64,000 bases of DNA from DASVNK01 sp036383895 (lineage in GTDB: Bacteria; Verrucomicrobiota; Verrucomicrobiia; Limisphaerales; SXQI01): NCBI GenBank assembly GCA_036383895.1, contig DASVNK010000022.1, positions 49,397 to 113,396 of the forward strand. Direction: 5' to 3'. Made by a program: the position numbers and the translations under genes. The stretch's first letter is position 1, and each line of letters starts with the position of its first letter. Below, piece after piece: positions 1-9,112 of the stretch. The notes below the pieces were generated by a model. That model had not been told where the DNA came from. It saw nothing but the letters and a program-made list of their open reading frames with translations, and ran no database searches.

Positions 1-2717
1 GGTTTGGGGTGCGCGTTGGATTTTTGGGGCACGACTTGCATGGGTTGATCATGGGGCCGGATGGGAAGTTGTATTTCACGATTGGGGATCGCGGTTCGAA
101 CATCAAGGTGGACGGCAAGACGGTGGGGAATCCGGATACGGGATGTGTGTTTCGGTGTAATCCGGACGGGAGCGAGCTGGAAGTGTTTGCGTATGGGTTG
201 CGGAATCCGCAGGAACTGGCGTTTGATCAGTATGGGAATTTGTTTACCGGCGATAACAATTCGGACGGCGGCGATCGCGCGCGGATTGTGCATTTGGTGG
301 AGGGCGCGGACAGCGGTTGGAGGATTGGCTGGCAGTTTTTGGAGCGGCCGAATGCGCGCGGGGCGTGGAATTCGGAGAAGATGTGGCATCCGCAAAACGA
401 CGAGCAGCCGGCTTACATCATTCCGCCGATCACCAATTTGACGGATGGGCCCTCGGGTTTTGCGTTCAATCCGGGAACGGGGTTGCCGGAGAAGTATCGA
501 AACAATTTCTTCCTGGTGGATTTTCACGGCGGAAAAGGGAGCGGTGTTTATGCGTTCACGCTGAAGCCGAAGGGCGCGGGTTTCACGATGGCCGCGGCGG
601 AGAAGTTTGTGTGGGAAACGTTGCCGACGGATGTGGCGTTTGGATTGGATGGCGGGCTTTATGTGCTGGATTGGGTGCAGGGTTGGGGGATGACGGGCAA
701 GGGACGGATTTATCGCGTGTTCCACAGCGAGACGGATCAGCAGAAAATTGTCGCGGAGACGAAGAAGTTGCTGAGCGAAGGAGTGAAGGAACGGTCGAAT
801 CGCGAATTGGAACGATTGCTTGCGCATGTGGATATGCGGGTGCGGCAGGAGGCGCAGTTCGAATTGGTGAAACGCGGCGCGAAAGGCGCGAACGTTTTGG
901 CGGCTGCGGCGCGGAAGAGTGATTCGCAGTTGGCGCGGATTCACGCGATTTGGGGGCTGACGCAATTGGCGCGCGGCGCGGTGGGCGAGGAACGAGATGA
1001 ATTGGTGAAGCAGATTATCGGGCTAGCCAAGGACAAGGATGCGGAAGTTCGCGCGCAGGTGGCGAAGGCGATTGGCGATGCGAAGATCAGCGGAGCGGTG
1101 GCGCAAGTGAAGGCGTTGTTGGTGGATGACTCGGCGCGAGTGCGCATGTTCGCCGCGATTTCGGCGGGCAAGTTAGGGAACAAGGCATTTGCTCCGGAAG
1201 TGTTCAAACTGCTCGCGGAGAATGCGGATCGCGATCCGCAGTTGCGTCATGCAGGTGCGTTCGCGCTGGCGGGCATTAACGAGATGGAGGTGATCCGCGC
1301 GGCGGCGGAGAACACTTCGGATGCGGTGCGGATGGGCGCGTTGCTGGCGTTGCGCCGCATGGAACGCACGGATGTGGCATTTTTCCTGAAGGATAAGAAT
1401 TCGAAGATCGCGCTGGAGGCGGCGCGGGCGATAAATGATTTGCCAATTAGCGGTGCGATGCGGGAGTTGGCGGCGGTGGCGGAGAGTTCGAATTTAGGGA
1501 GCTTGAGTGTGCCGATGCAGCGGCGGGTGTTGAACGCGAATTACCGTTACGGCACGAAAGAGACTGCGAAGGTGTTGGCGGCAATTGCGACGAACGAACA
1601 GTTTTCGGAGGAAATTCGGGCTGATGCGTTGCGCGATTTAGGGGAGTGGGAACGTCCTTCGGGACGCGATCGCATTACCGGGATGTGGCGGCCAGTGGTA
1701 GGACCGAGAAGCGCCGAGCACGCGATCGAGGCGATCGAACCACAGATCGTGAAGCTGATTTCGAGTGAATCGCAAAACGTGCGAATTGCTGCTGCGAATG
1801 CGGCCGGAGCACTGAAGATTGGAGCCGCCGGAGACGCATTGCTGGCCGCGGTGAAGAGTGATGCGCCGTCGCGCGCGCGGGTTGAGGCACTACGCGCATT
1901 GGGCGCGATGAACGACGAGCGTTTGGCCGATGCGGTGCAGGCCGCGAGCAATGACCAGAGTGAACAAATGCGGCGCGAGGCGTTGAAGTTTCAGTCATTG
2001 CTGAAACCGGCGGGTGCGCTGGAGCAAATCGACCGCGCATTGCAGGGCGGGAGTTTGGGAGAGAAGCAATCGGCACTGAGCACGCTCGGGAGCATGAAAG
2101 ATCCGCAAGCGGAGAAGGTGCTGGCCGCGTGGATGGATCGGCTGAACAAGGGCGAGGTGCCGGCGGAACTTCACGTGGATGTGCTGGAGGCGGCGTCGAA
2201 GAAAGAAACGTTGGACGGCCAAGTGCAGGAATACAACGCCAGGCTCTCAAAAGACATTGAGCTGGGGCGTTTCCGATCGGCGCTGACAGGCGGGAGTCTT
2301 GAAGAAGGAAAACGCGTCTTTTTCGAACGCGCCGAGGCCGGTTGCGTCCGTTGTCACAAGATCCAGGGTCAGGGAAGCGAAGGCGGCCTGGTCGGGCCTG
2401 AGTTGACGAAGATCGGCGCGCAGAAAGACCGGAAGTATCTATTGGAATCGTTGGTTTATCCAAATCGACACATCGCGGAGGGGTTCCAGAGCGAACTTGT
2501 CGTCATGAAGGATGGGAGTTCGGTGGCGGGAGTAGTGCGGGGCGAAACGGACACTGAATTGCAGGTTGAATCGGCGGAAGATGGCTCGGTGAAGGTGAAA
2601 AAGAGTGAGATCGCGCGGCGCGAAAAGACAGTTTCGGCCATGCCGGAGGGGTTAGGAGGATTGCTGGGCATGCGTGATTTGCGCGACTTGGTGGAATATC
2701 TTTCATCGTTGAAGTGA
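1..2717 (+). CDS. PVC-type membrane-bound dehydrogenase with HEAT repeats and C-terminal cytochrome c (5' partial)
   Basis: The reading frame is open to the left edge, so the true start lies outside the window; the GTG at 9 is only the first internal start-like codon. The first 250 or so visible residues resemble the C-terminal part of a glucose/sorbosone-dehydrogenase-like beta-propeller (HDLHGLIMGPDGKLYF, then GLRNPQELAFD). Residues about 260-760 are Ala/Glu/Arg-rich helical repeats of the HEAT type. A single heme-binding CVRCH follows (C779, C782, H783 counted from the GTG), then a region typical of verrucomicrobial and planctomycete 'heme-binding' dehydrogenase proteins. The family is thought to act in the periplasm on sugars or other organic substrates; the actual substrate cannot be read from the sequence. 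Confidence 0.85.
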   Translation, partial: FGVRVGFLGHDLHGLIMGPDGKLYFTIGDRGSNIKVDGKTVGNPDTGCVFRCNPDGSELEVFAYGLRNPQELAFDQYGNLFTGDNNSDGGDRARIVHLVEGADSGWRIGWQFLERPNARGAWNSEKMWHPQNDEQPAYIIPPITNLTDGPSGFAFNPGTGLPEKYRNNFFLVDFHGGKGSGVYAFTLKPKGAGFTMAAAEKFVWETLPTDVAFGLDGGLYVLDWVQGWGMTGKGRIYRVFHSETDQQKIVAETKKLLSEGVKERSNRELERLLAHVDMRVRQEAQFELVKRGAKGANVLAAAARKSDSQLARIHAIWGLTQLARGAVGEERDELVKQIIGLAKDKDAEVRAQVAKAIGDAKISGAVAQVKALLVDDSARVRMFAAISAGKLGNKAFAPEVFKLLAENADRDPQLRHAGAFALAGINEMEVIRAAAENTSDAVRMGALLALRRMERTDVAFFLKDKNSKIALEAARAINDLPISGAMRELAAVAESSNLGSLSVPMQRRVLNANYRYGTKETAKVLAAIATNEQFSEEIRADALRDLGEWERPSGRDRITGMWRPVVGPRSAEHAIEAIEPQIVKLISSESQNVRIAAANAAGALKIGAAGDALLAAVKSDAPSRARVEALRALGAMNDERLADAVQAASNDQSEQMRREALKFQSLLKPAGALEQIDRALQGGSLGEKQSALSTLGSMKDPQAEKVLAAWMDRLNKGEVPAELHVDVLEAASKKETLDGQVQEYNARLSKDIELGRFRSALTGGSLEEGKRVFFERAEAGCVRCHKIQGQGSEGGLVGPELTKIGAQKDRKYLLESLVYPNRHIAEGFQSELVVMKDGSSVAGVVRGETDTELQVESAEDGSVKVKKSEIARREKTVSAMPEGLGGLLGMRDLRDLVEYLSSLK

Positions 2718-2767
2718 GCTTGTGTCTCGCGGGCGCGGCCGCTAGAATGCGGGGAATTGATCGCTAA

Positions 2768-3637
2768 ATGAAGAAGCGAGCGACTAGCGCGCCAGAAAAA
2801 ACCGATTTGCCACGAAAATCGACGTTGGCAGCGCGTGGGGTCGCAGCCGGGGTGATCACAACAGGCATAAAGAAGGCTGGCTTGGAAGCAGGATTGAACG
2901 AACAGATCATCGCGCTTGAGGCGGAACTGGCGCTTTATCGCGAGGCATTACGCAATAGCCGCGAGGACATGCAGGCGTTCGCATATTCGGTTTCGCACGA
3001 TTTGAAAGCGCCGCTGCGGGCGATCGAAGGATTCTCCAGGATCCTGATGGAGGATTTTTCGGGAGAATTGAGCGAAGAAGCGCGACGATTTCTTAAGCAT
3101 ATCGTTTCGAACGCAGAAACTCTCAGCGGACAAATTGAAGATTTGCTGAAGTATTATCGCGCGGGGAAGAATCCGCCGGCGCGCATACCAGTCGATTTGG
3201 ATTCGGTCTGCCGCGAAATTGTTTCCACCTTGCCACCAGACGAAGCGACGCGGGTGGAAATTATTGGAACATTGCCTACGGTGAACGGAGACCCGGTTCA
3301 ATTGCGCGAGGTTCTTGCGCAATTAATTTCCAACGGGCTAAAGTTTTCGAGCAAGGCCGAGAACAAAAAAGTCGAAATTTCGGGTGCGGTGGAAAAATCA
3401 GCGACGCGTGTTTCGGTGCGCGATCATGGGATCGGCTTCGATCCAAAACACGGCACGAAACTCTTCCAGGTTTTCCAGAAATTGCATACCGACTTTCCGG
3501 GAAATGGGATCGGATTGGCCATTGTGAAGCGGCTGGTGCAGGCGCACGGGGGATGTGTGCAGGCGGACGCGGCGCCCGATAAAGGAGCGACCTTCGCGGT
3601 AATTCTGCCGAATCAACAGCTTGCGGCAGCGCAGTAA
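2768..3637 (+). CDS. Cytoplasmic sensor histidine kinase without an obvious input domain
   Basis: A 289-residue kinase. An N-terminal basic stretch leads into a short predicted coiled coil (about 42-70). The HisKA H-box SVSHDLKAPLRAIEGF follows, with the phospho-accepting His at 77. The HATPase_c domain shows the N-box (LISNGLKFSSK), G1 box (DHGIGFD), F-box (LFQVFQKLH) and G2 box (GNGIGLAIVKRL). No membrane segment, PAS or GAF domain is visible, so it probably receives signals from partner proteins or a soluble sensor. The H-box and catalytic order resemble phytochrome-type kinases cut free of their sensor part. No response regulator is adjacent; the nearest ones are far away at 18.6, 21 and 43 kb. 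Confidence 0.85.
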   Translation: MKKRATSAPEKTDLPRKSTLAARGVAAGVITTGIKKAGLEAGLNEQIIALEAELALYREALRNSREDMQAFAYSVSHDLKAPLRAIEGFSRILMEDFSGELSEEARRFLKHIVSNAETLSGQIEDLLKYYRAGKNPPARIPVDLDSVCREIVSTLPPDEATRVEIIGTLPTVNGDPVQLREVLAQLISNGLKFSSKAENKKVEISGAVEKSATRVSVRDHGIGFDPKHGTKLFQVFQKLHTDFPGNGIGLAIVKRLVQAHGGCVQADAAPDKGATFAVILPNQQLAAAQ

Positions 3638-3726
3638 TCGACGCGCCGCCCGTTTGAGGAGCTTATATTTAGCAAGATTTCACGTGACTTGAAGAAAGCC
3701 GTACGTATATTTGCGCGTCTTTCGAC

Positions 3727-3801
3727 GACCCTATGGTCTAGCGGTTAGGACACCACCCTTTCACGGTGGGAGCCCGGGTTCGATTCCCGGTAGGGTCGCC
3801 A
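3727..3801 (+). tRNA. tRNA-Glu(TTC) with encoded CCA
   Basis: The acceptor arm GACCCTA (3727-3733) pairs with TAGGGTC (3791-3797). It is followed by discriminator G and genomic CCA (3799-3801). The anticodon stem CCACC/GGTGG (3753-3757/3765-3769) encloses the loop CTTTCAC, giving anticodon TTC. The T-arm GGTTCGATTCC is canonical. Transcribed rightward in a gap between the histidine kinase and small ORFs. Confidence 0.96.
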
Positions 3802-4053
3802 AACTTCAGATTCTTCTGTTTGCGTTCGTTTCGAGGCGGAAAGTTGCAGCTGATGGGTATGTGTATCCAAAGCGGAGGCTGCGGTCTCCCCCTCCCTTGC
3901 TCCAAGCAGATATTTTCTGTTAACGGCAGGCTGGTTCGCAATCGGAATCAGCTCGACGATAAGAGCATCGCGCCCCGAGTCGCGAGCTTAGGCTAATCGG
4001 GGCGCCGCCCGATGTTAGGCGGCAAACTGTTTGTCTACGTTGGTCGCCTTACC

Positions 4054-4182
4054 ATGAAAGAACCAGGCTGTTGCCCGAGATGCCGAAACAAGCTGAACGC
4101 CCAGCCCAATTGTAACGGATGCAATTTCCGCGAACGCAAACCAGCCGCAGCGGCCCTGCGCGGGAGCCCACCCTTGAAGTAA
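4054..4182 (+). CDS. Possible 42-residue zinc-ribbon microprotein
   Basis: A 42-codon frame from ATG 4054 to TAA 4182 encodes CCPRC followed by CNGC. The cysteines are C7-x2-C10-x9-C20-x2-C23, the spacing of a small zinc ribbon, followed by a basic tail. Third codon positions are mostly G or C, as in neighbouring genes. No clear Shine-Dalgarno sequence precedes the ATG. The frame overlaps the start of another ORF in the +2 frame (see 4188-4349), so the two could also be one gene split by a frameshift. The function is unknown; the call rests on the cysteine pattern alone. Confidence 0.4.
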   Translation: MKEPGCCPRCRNKLNAQPNCNGCNFRERKPAAAALRGSPPLK

Positions 4183-4187
4183 AAGCC

Positions 4188-4349
4188 GTGCCTTCCAAGG
4201 TAACTATCCAAGTGAAGCTCGCGCGCGATGCGCAGGCAAACATCGTTGACGAGCGATTGCGGCGGAGAATCAAAGCCGTCGCGCGGCGAGCGGCGAAAGA
4301 TCTGCCTAGCCGATTGGCGGCGTCGTTGAACGCGGCCCTTCAGAAGTGA
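4188..4349 (+). CDS. Possible small basic hypothetical protein
   Basis: An open frame runs from an ATG at 4119 to TGA 4349. Because the first 60 or so bases overlap the zinc-ribbon ORF in another frame, the GTG at 4188 is the likelier start, giving 53 residues. The product is basic and probably helical (RLRRRIKAVARRAAKD). I recognise no family. It could be the C-terminal half of the preceding zinc-ribbon ORF if a frameshift lies near 4150-4180. Confidence 0.28.
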   Translation: MPSKVTIQVKLARDAQANIVDERLRRRIKAVARRAAKDLPSRLAASLNAALQK

Positions 4350-4387
4350 AACCGGCTAAATCGGAAACTTTCTTGAGGAGTTTTCAT

Positions 4388-4461
4388 TGGAGCGGGTGAT
4401 GGGAATCGAACCCACGTGGCCAGCTTGGAAGGCTGGAACTTTACCATTAAGCTACACCCGC
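4388..4461 (-). tRNA. tRNA-Gly(TCC) with encoded CCA
   Basis: Read on the minus strand, the acceptor GCGGGTG (from 4461) pairs with CACCCGC (ending 4392). Discriminator T and CCA (4390-4388) follow. The anticodon stem CCAGC/GCTGG encloses CTTCCAA, giving anticodon TCC for GGA codons. The T-loop GGTTCGATTCC is canonical. The gene lies just downstream of lpxB on the same strand, 79 bp past its stop. Confidence 0.96.
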
Positions 4462-4540
4462 CCAAGGGTGAAGTGCCCGAACTATACGGGGCCAAGAACT
4501 GCTGTCAATGCAGCAGCATAGCGCGAAGATAGCGCGAAAC

Positions 4541-5689
4541 TCAGAGCGCGAGAATGGCGCGCGCGGCGCGGTGGGAGGCGCCGGGTTCGCCGAGGGTGGT
4601 GATGACGCGTTGGAGGTGGGATTTAACGGTGGCGCGGCGGTCGGCGTTGTTGAGGAGGTCTTTGGCGGATTGATAGATATTTTCGGGGTTGGCTTCGGAT
4701 TGAATGTATTCGGGATAGATTTGCTGGTCGGCAAGGAGGTTGGGCATGGCGAGGTATTTGACGCGGATGAAGCGTCGGCCCAGGAAGTAGGTGCTCCAGG
4801 AGGTGCGATAGATCACGACGGTGGGCACATTGAAATAGGCGCACTCCATGGTGACGGTGCCGGACGCGGCGATGGCTGCGGTGGCGGACGCTAGTGCGCT
4901 GGCGAGATCGCCCGTTTGAACAGCGACGCCCCATAGATCGGCAACGGAACGGGCGAGGTTCTGCATGGCCGGCGAGGGTAGGACCAGGCGGAGGCGAATT
5001 TTTTGCTCGGCGGCGATACGGCGAGCGGCTTCGAGCATGACGGGTAGATGCTTTCGAATTTCGCGCACGCGGCTGCCAGGAAGGAGAACGAGCGTTGGTT
5101 CGCGCTGGAGATTGGCGAGGCGTTCTTTATCGGCAGCGTAACGATCGATGAGCGGGTGGCCGACGAATTCAATTTTGAAATTCGGTTTGCGTTGCTGATA
5201 CCAGCCTTTTTCAAAGGGAAAAATGGCTAGCATGAGGTCGATGTCGCGGGCGATCTGGTGGATGCGCGATTCGTGCCAGGCCCAGATTTGGGGCGAGACG
5301 TAGAAGATGATTTTCGGCGACCAATTCCCGCCTTTCGAAGAGAGGGAGCGGACTTTTTGCTTGAGTGCTTTCGCGAAGCGGAGATTGAAACCCGGATAAT
5401 CGATGAGGATGACATAGTCCGGCTTTTTTTCGAACGCGAGCGCGAGGAGTTGGTTGAAGAAGCTTTTGAATTTGCCGTAGTTCTTAAGGACTTCGACGAT
5501 GCCAACCACCGCATGAGCGGTGAGATCGAAGGCGAGCTTCGCGCCAGCAGCGGCGAGTTTGGGTCCGCCAGCGCCGAAGAACTGGAATTTTTCACAACCC
5601 GGTTCTGCGCGCACCGCTTTAACTAATTCAGCGGCGAGCGTGTCCCCGCTCGCTTCGCCAGCGATGAGCATGAAAGATTTCGGCGGCAT
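4541..5689 (-). CDS. lpxB: Lipid-A-disaccharide synthase
   Basis: A 382-residue protein, the usual length for LpxB, which joins UDP-2,3-diacylglucosamine and lipid X to form the lipid A disaccharide at the inner face of the inner membrane. Visible signatures are the N-terminal GEASGD (11-16), the DYPGFNLR segment near 97, YVSPQIWAWHESR near 130, FVGHPLID near 177, LLPGSRVREI near 205 and the SGTVTME nucleotide-sugar segment near 275. The start codon overlaps the upstream oxidoreductase stop by one base (TGATG), implying translational coupling. Its presence shows that the organism makes lipid A and has an outer membrane. Confidence 0.96.
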   Translation of the reverse strand: MPPKSFMLIAGEASGDTLAAELVKAVRAEPGCEKFQFFGAGGPKLAAAGAKLAFDLTAHAVVGIVEVLKNYGKFKSFFNQLLALAFEKKPDYVILIDYPGFNLRFAKALKQKVRSLSSKGGNWSPKIIFYVSPQIWAWHESRIHQIARDIDLMLAIFPFEKGWYQQRKPNFKIEFVGHPLIDRYAADKERLANLQREPTLVLLPGSRVREIRKHLPVMLEAARRIAAEQKIRLRLVLPSPAMQNLARSVADLWGVAVQTGDLASALASATAAIAASGTVTMECAYFNVPTVVIYRTSWSTYFLGRRFIRVKYLAMPNLLADQQIYPEYIQSEANPENIYQSAKDLLNNADRRATVKSHLQRVITTLGEPGASHRAARAILAL

Positions 5690-6729
5690 CAGAGCGGAGG
5701 CAAGTTGGACGAAGCTGTTTGAATCTGCCGCGTGATTTCTACGGCGAGGTCGAGGGCGCGTTTGGCGCTTTCGCCGCTGACGATGGGCGTGGATTGTTCG
5801 CGGGCGCAGCGGATGAAGGATTGGAGTTCGAGCTTGAGCGGTTCGTCTTTTTCGATGGGGACGGGTTCGCGCACGATTTTTTTACCGCCGAATTCGCTGA
5901 CGATCGCGGAATTGCTGGCGGCGAGAAGTTTTTTGAGGAGGGAGGATTCCTCTTCGCCTTCCCGGGCGATGCGATAAATGAAACCTTCCTGCGCGCGGTA
6001 ATCGAGGGAGACGTAGCTGGTGTTCGCCCCGCCGCTGAACACGCGGATTTTACGCATGCGCTCGGCGCTAACGCGGCTGGCGGTGAGATTCGCGACGCAG
6101 CCGTTGGCGAAACGAAGGCGGGCGTTGGCGATGTCTTCGCTGGCGCTAAGGACGGGAATGCCAACGGCATCAACGCTGACAACCGGGGACTTAACGAAAG
6201 CGAGGACGACGTCGAGATCGTGGATCATGAGATCCAAGACGACGCCGATGTCGGTGCTGCGCGCCGGATACGGCGAAAGACGGTGGGCTTCGATGAAGCG
6301 GGGTTCGGTGGCGACGCTTTCCATGTAACGGAAGGTGGGATTGAAACGTTCGACGTGGCCGACCTGGAGGATGAGACGATGGCGCTGCGCGAGATCGACG
6401 AGTTCGGCGGCCTGTGCCGAGGTTTCGGTCATGGGCTTCTCGATGAGAAGATGTTTCCCGGCGGAGAGAAGTTGGCGGGCGATCTCGAAATGGGTGTTCG
6501 TGGGTGTGACGATGCTGAGGGCATCGGCGTTTTGAGCGAGGGCATCGATGCTCGGCGCGACTTGCGCGCGGCACTTGGCGGCGACTTTCTCGGCGGCGGC
6601 GGTGTTGGCGTCGTAGACGCCAGTGAGTTGAAGCAATTCGGAACGGGCGGCGAGCTCCGCGTAGATGCGGGCGTGCTCTTTGCCGAGGGATCCGGTCCCG
6701 ACGACCGCTACTCTGAGAGGTTTCGACAC
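5689..6729 (-). CDS. Gfo/Idh/MocA-family oxidoreductase linked to lpxB
   Basis: A 346-residue NAD(P)-dependent oxidoreductase. The Rossmann motif GTGSLGKEHAR lies near residue 11, the family motif EKPM near 98, and the C-terminal substrate domain contains the HVERFNP and DLMIHDLDVVL segments. There is no signal peptide, so it is cytoplasmic, unlike the Tat-exported homologue at 9113-10465. It overlaps lpxB by one base and follows the aminotransferase by 22 bp, so the three genes form one leftward operon. Oxidoreductase genes of this kind often sit beside lpx genes; a role in UDP-sugar modification is plausible but is inference from position. Confidence 0.9.
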   Translation of the reverse strand: MSKPLRVAVVGTGSLGKEHARIYAELAARSELLQLTGVYDANTAAAEKVAAKCRAQVAPSIDALAQNADALSIVTPTNTHFEIARQLLSAGKHLLIEKPMTETSAQAAELVDLAQRHRLILQVGHVERFNPTFRYMESVATEPRFIEAHRLSPYPARSTDIGVVLDLMIHDLDVVLAFVKSPVVSVDAVGIPVLSASEDIANARLRFANGCVANLTASRVSAERMRKIRVFSGGANTSYVSLDYRAQEGFIYRIAREGEEESSLLKKLLAASNSAIVSEFGGKKIVREPVPIEKDEPLKLELQSFIRCAREQSTPIVSGESAKRALDLAVEITRQIQTASSNLPPL

Positions 6730-6751
6730 TTGGCGAGCTTAACGGCTAAGC

Positions 6752-7912
6752 CTAGCGTTTCAAAATCTGTTTAAGGGCGGTCAGGCAGCGCTGGACGTTT
6801 TCGGCGGAGCTGGTTTCGCCCATGAGGCCGATGCGCCAGATCTTGCCTTTCATGGGGCCGAGGCCAGCGCCGACTTCGATGCCGTGATCATTGAGGAGGG
6901 ATTTGCGGACACCGGCTTCATCCACGCCTTCGGGGACGGTGACTGCGTTCAGTTGCCAGAGTTGATGGCCGGGTTGAGAACCGATGGAGAGGCCGAGGTC
7001 TCTTAAACCTTTCACGAGCAGTTCGTGATTTTCTTTGTGGCGGCGCCAGCGATTTTCGAGACCTTCGACGAGGACGAGGCGGAGTGCTTCGTGAATTGCG
7101 TAGTTCATCGTGATGGGCGCGGTGTGGTGATAGACGCGTTCCTGCCCCCAGTAGCTCGCAAGAAGATTCACGTCGAGATACCAGCTCTGGACTTTCTTGC
7201 TGCGCTTGGTAGCGATTTCCAGCGCGCGGGGGCTTAGCGAGACGGGCGCAAGGCCGGGAGGCGCGCTCAGGCATTTTTGCGTGCCGCTGTAAACTGCGTC
7301 GACTTCCCAATCGTCGATGCGGACGGGACATCCGCCGAGAGACGTGACGGTGTCGAGCAGGAAGAGCGCGCCGGCGGCGTGAGCGAGTTTGGAAATCTCT
7401 TCCACCGGAGTTAACGCGCCCGTTGAAGTCTCGGCATGGACGATGGCGACGAGTTTTGGGCGCTTGCCTTTCAAAGCGGCGGCGATTTGTTGGGCTTCAA
7501 TGATGCGGCCCCAAGGCGCATCCACCTTTGTGACTTTTGCGCCGCAACGTTCGGCGACATCAACCATGCGCGTGCCGAAGACGCCGTTGACGCCGATTAC
7601 CACTTCGTCGCCGGGTTCGATGAGGTTCACGAAGCAGAATTCCATTCCGGCGCTGCCGGTGCCGCTGACGGGGAACGTCATTTCGTTCTTAGTGAGGAAA
7701 ACGGCGCGGAGCATCGCCTTAATTTCGTCCATCATCTTGACGAAGACGGGATCGAGATGACCGAGCAACGGCATGGACATGGCCTGAAGGACGGACGGGG
7801 CGACGTTACTGGGTCCCGGTCCCATCAGGAGCCGGGCGGGCGGACGAAATTGCGCGGGCGCTTGCATCGGGGTGAACGATAAGAACGAGGAGCGGTGGGT
7901 GGCAATGCTCAA
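6752..7912 (-). CDS. Class V PLP aminotransferase, alanine-glyoxylate / serine-pyruvate type
   Basis: A 386-residue fold-type I PLP enzyme. The phosphate-loop SGTGSAGME lies near 83-91, the ring-binding Asp is in LLDTVTSLGG (D187), and the Schiff-base Lys is K213 in YSGTQKC. The N-terminus LLMGPGPSNV is typical of alanine-glyoxylate, serine-glyoxylate and serine-pyruvate transaminases. It interconverts glyoxylate, pyruvate, glycine, serine and alanine; the exact amino donor cannot be read. The frame opens at 7912, but the ATG at 7867 (MQAPAQF) matches the family N-terminus better. First gene of the leftward operon with the Gfo/Idh gene and lpxB. Confidence 0.92.
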   Translation of the reverse strand: MSIATHRSSFLSFTPMQAPAQFRPPARLLMGPGPSNVAPSVLQAMSMPLLGHLDPVFVKMMDEIKAMLRAVFLTKNEMTFPVSGTGSAGMEFCFVNLIEPGDEVVIGVNGVFGTRMVDVAERCGAKVTKVDAPWGRIIEAQQIAAALKGKRPKLVAIVHAETSTGALTPVEEISKLAHAAGALFLLDTVTSLGGCPVRIDDWEVDAVYSGTQKCLSAPPGLAPVSLSPRALEIATKRSKKVQSWYLDVNLLASYWGQERVYHHTAPITMNYAIHEALRLVLVEGLENRWRRHKENHELLVKGLRDLGLSIGSQPGHQLWQLNAVTVPEGVDEAGVRKSLLNDHGIEVGAGLGPMKGKIWRIGLMGETSSAENVQRCLTALKQILKR

Positions 7913-7992
7913 AAACAGCTGCCTACGCCGTTCTGGGGCAAAGGTTTCATTAAACTCAGCACTCCTCTATGGCGATGATGAATTGAGGATTC

Positions 7993-8970
7993 TTGATCGC
8001 GCAGATGACAGTTGAGGCCCCGCGGACCGCGGGTGAGCCAAGGGATCGATCGCGTTTACGCATCGGTTTGCGCGGATACGTGCTCGCCGCAGGCGCGATG
8101 GGGATGGCGTTGTTGCTTCGGCTTGCTTTCGACCCGCTTTGGGACGATCGCCTGGCGTATGCATGGTTTTTCCTCGGAGTCGTCGCGGTGGCGCGCTTCG
8201 CGGGAACTGGACCACAGCTTGCCGCGATCGCCGGCGGCTTTTTGCTGGCGAACTGGTTCTTCGTTCAGCCCCGCGGAACACTGCTGATTGGCTCGCGGCT
8301 CGATCAGGTCAATACACTGATTTATTTCGCGGTTTGCGGTCTGATCGTATTCTCATCGTCGCGGGCGCGCTGGCACGTGAAGCGGGAGTTGGCCGCGCGG
8401 GACCGAATTGCCGGCCTTTTGGAATGTACCACCGACGCGGTCTGCACGGTGGACGCGAATTGGGAGGTAACTTTTTTCAATGGCCGAGCTACTGAGGTGA
8501 CGGGGTTGACGCGCGAGCGGGTGCTCGGGCGCGAGTTGTGGAACATCTGGCCGGAAGCCAAAGGAACAGAAATCGAGGCGGAGTATCGGCGAGCCTTGCG
8601 TGTGAATACCACCGTTCATCTCGAGAATTATTTTCCTCAGAACGATAGATGGATTGAAATACACGCGTGCCCTTATGGAGATGGCCTGGCGGTCTTCTTC
8701 CGCGACGTCAGCGAGAAAAAACGAGCCGATTTATTGCGCGCCCAGCAGGAACTGGAGAAGGAAAAGCTCATCGCGGAGTTGAAGGCCGCCCTCGCAGAAG
8801 TGAAGACTTTGAGCGGGCTGCTGCCGATTTGCGCGCAGTGCAAAAAGGTGCGCGACGACAAAGGTTATTGGAACCAAATCGAGATTTTCATATCCGCACG
8901 TTCGCACGCAAAATTCAGCCACGGGGTCTGCCCGGATTGCATGGTGCGGCTGTATCCGGATCTGCAATAG
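7993..8970 (+). CDS. DUF4118-PAS membrane sensor with C-terminal CxxC...CxxC module, no kinase domain
   Basis: A KdpD-like DUF4118 membrane region (about four helices, residues 18-120) is followed by a PAS domain (about 130-245; CTTDAVCTVDANWEVTFFNG) and a short coiled coil. The last 50 residues contain C280-x2-C283 and C313-x2-C316 around KKVRDDKGYWNQIE. There is no HisKA, HATPase or GGDEF domain, so output is unclear. The tail is a recurring module at the end of bacterial sensor proteins and looks metal-binding. Start may be TTG 7993 or the in-frame ATG 8005. Transcribed divergently from the aminotransferase operon. Confidence 0.82.
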   Translation: MIAQMTVEAPRTAGEPRDRSRLRIGLRGYVLAAGAMGMALLLRLAFDPLWDDRLAYAWFFLGVVAVARFAGTGPQLAAIAGGFLLANWFFVQPRGTLLIGSRLDQVNTLIYFAVCGLIVFSSSRARWHVKRELAARDRIAGLLECTTDAVCTVDANWEVTFFNGRATEVTGLTRERVLGRELWNIWPEAKGTEIEAEYRRALRVNTTVHLENYFPQNDRWIEIHACPYGDGLAVFFRDVSEKKRADLLRAQQELEKEKLIAELKAALAEVKTLSGLLPICAQCKKVRDDKGYWNQIEIFISARSHAKFSHGVCPDCMVRLYPDLQ

Positions 8971-9112
8971 AAGGGCCTCCTCTTCTTTTCTTCTTTGCGC
9001 GAAAACGTCGTTCCGTCTTGCCTTGGATTCCATCCGAGGCCAACCTGTTGCCTCAGCCACGGAGACCGCATACAACAAACTGAAGTGGCTCAGCTTTGCA
9101 AAGGAGAGACAG

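Noticed and set aside
5719..6774. 351-codon open frame on the plus strand over the Gfo/Idh gene
   Set aside because: It is antisense to a full-length recognised enzyme and has no motif; the GC-rich codon pattern of the real gene keeps the opposite frame open.
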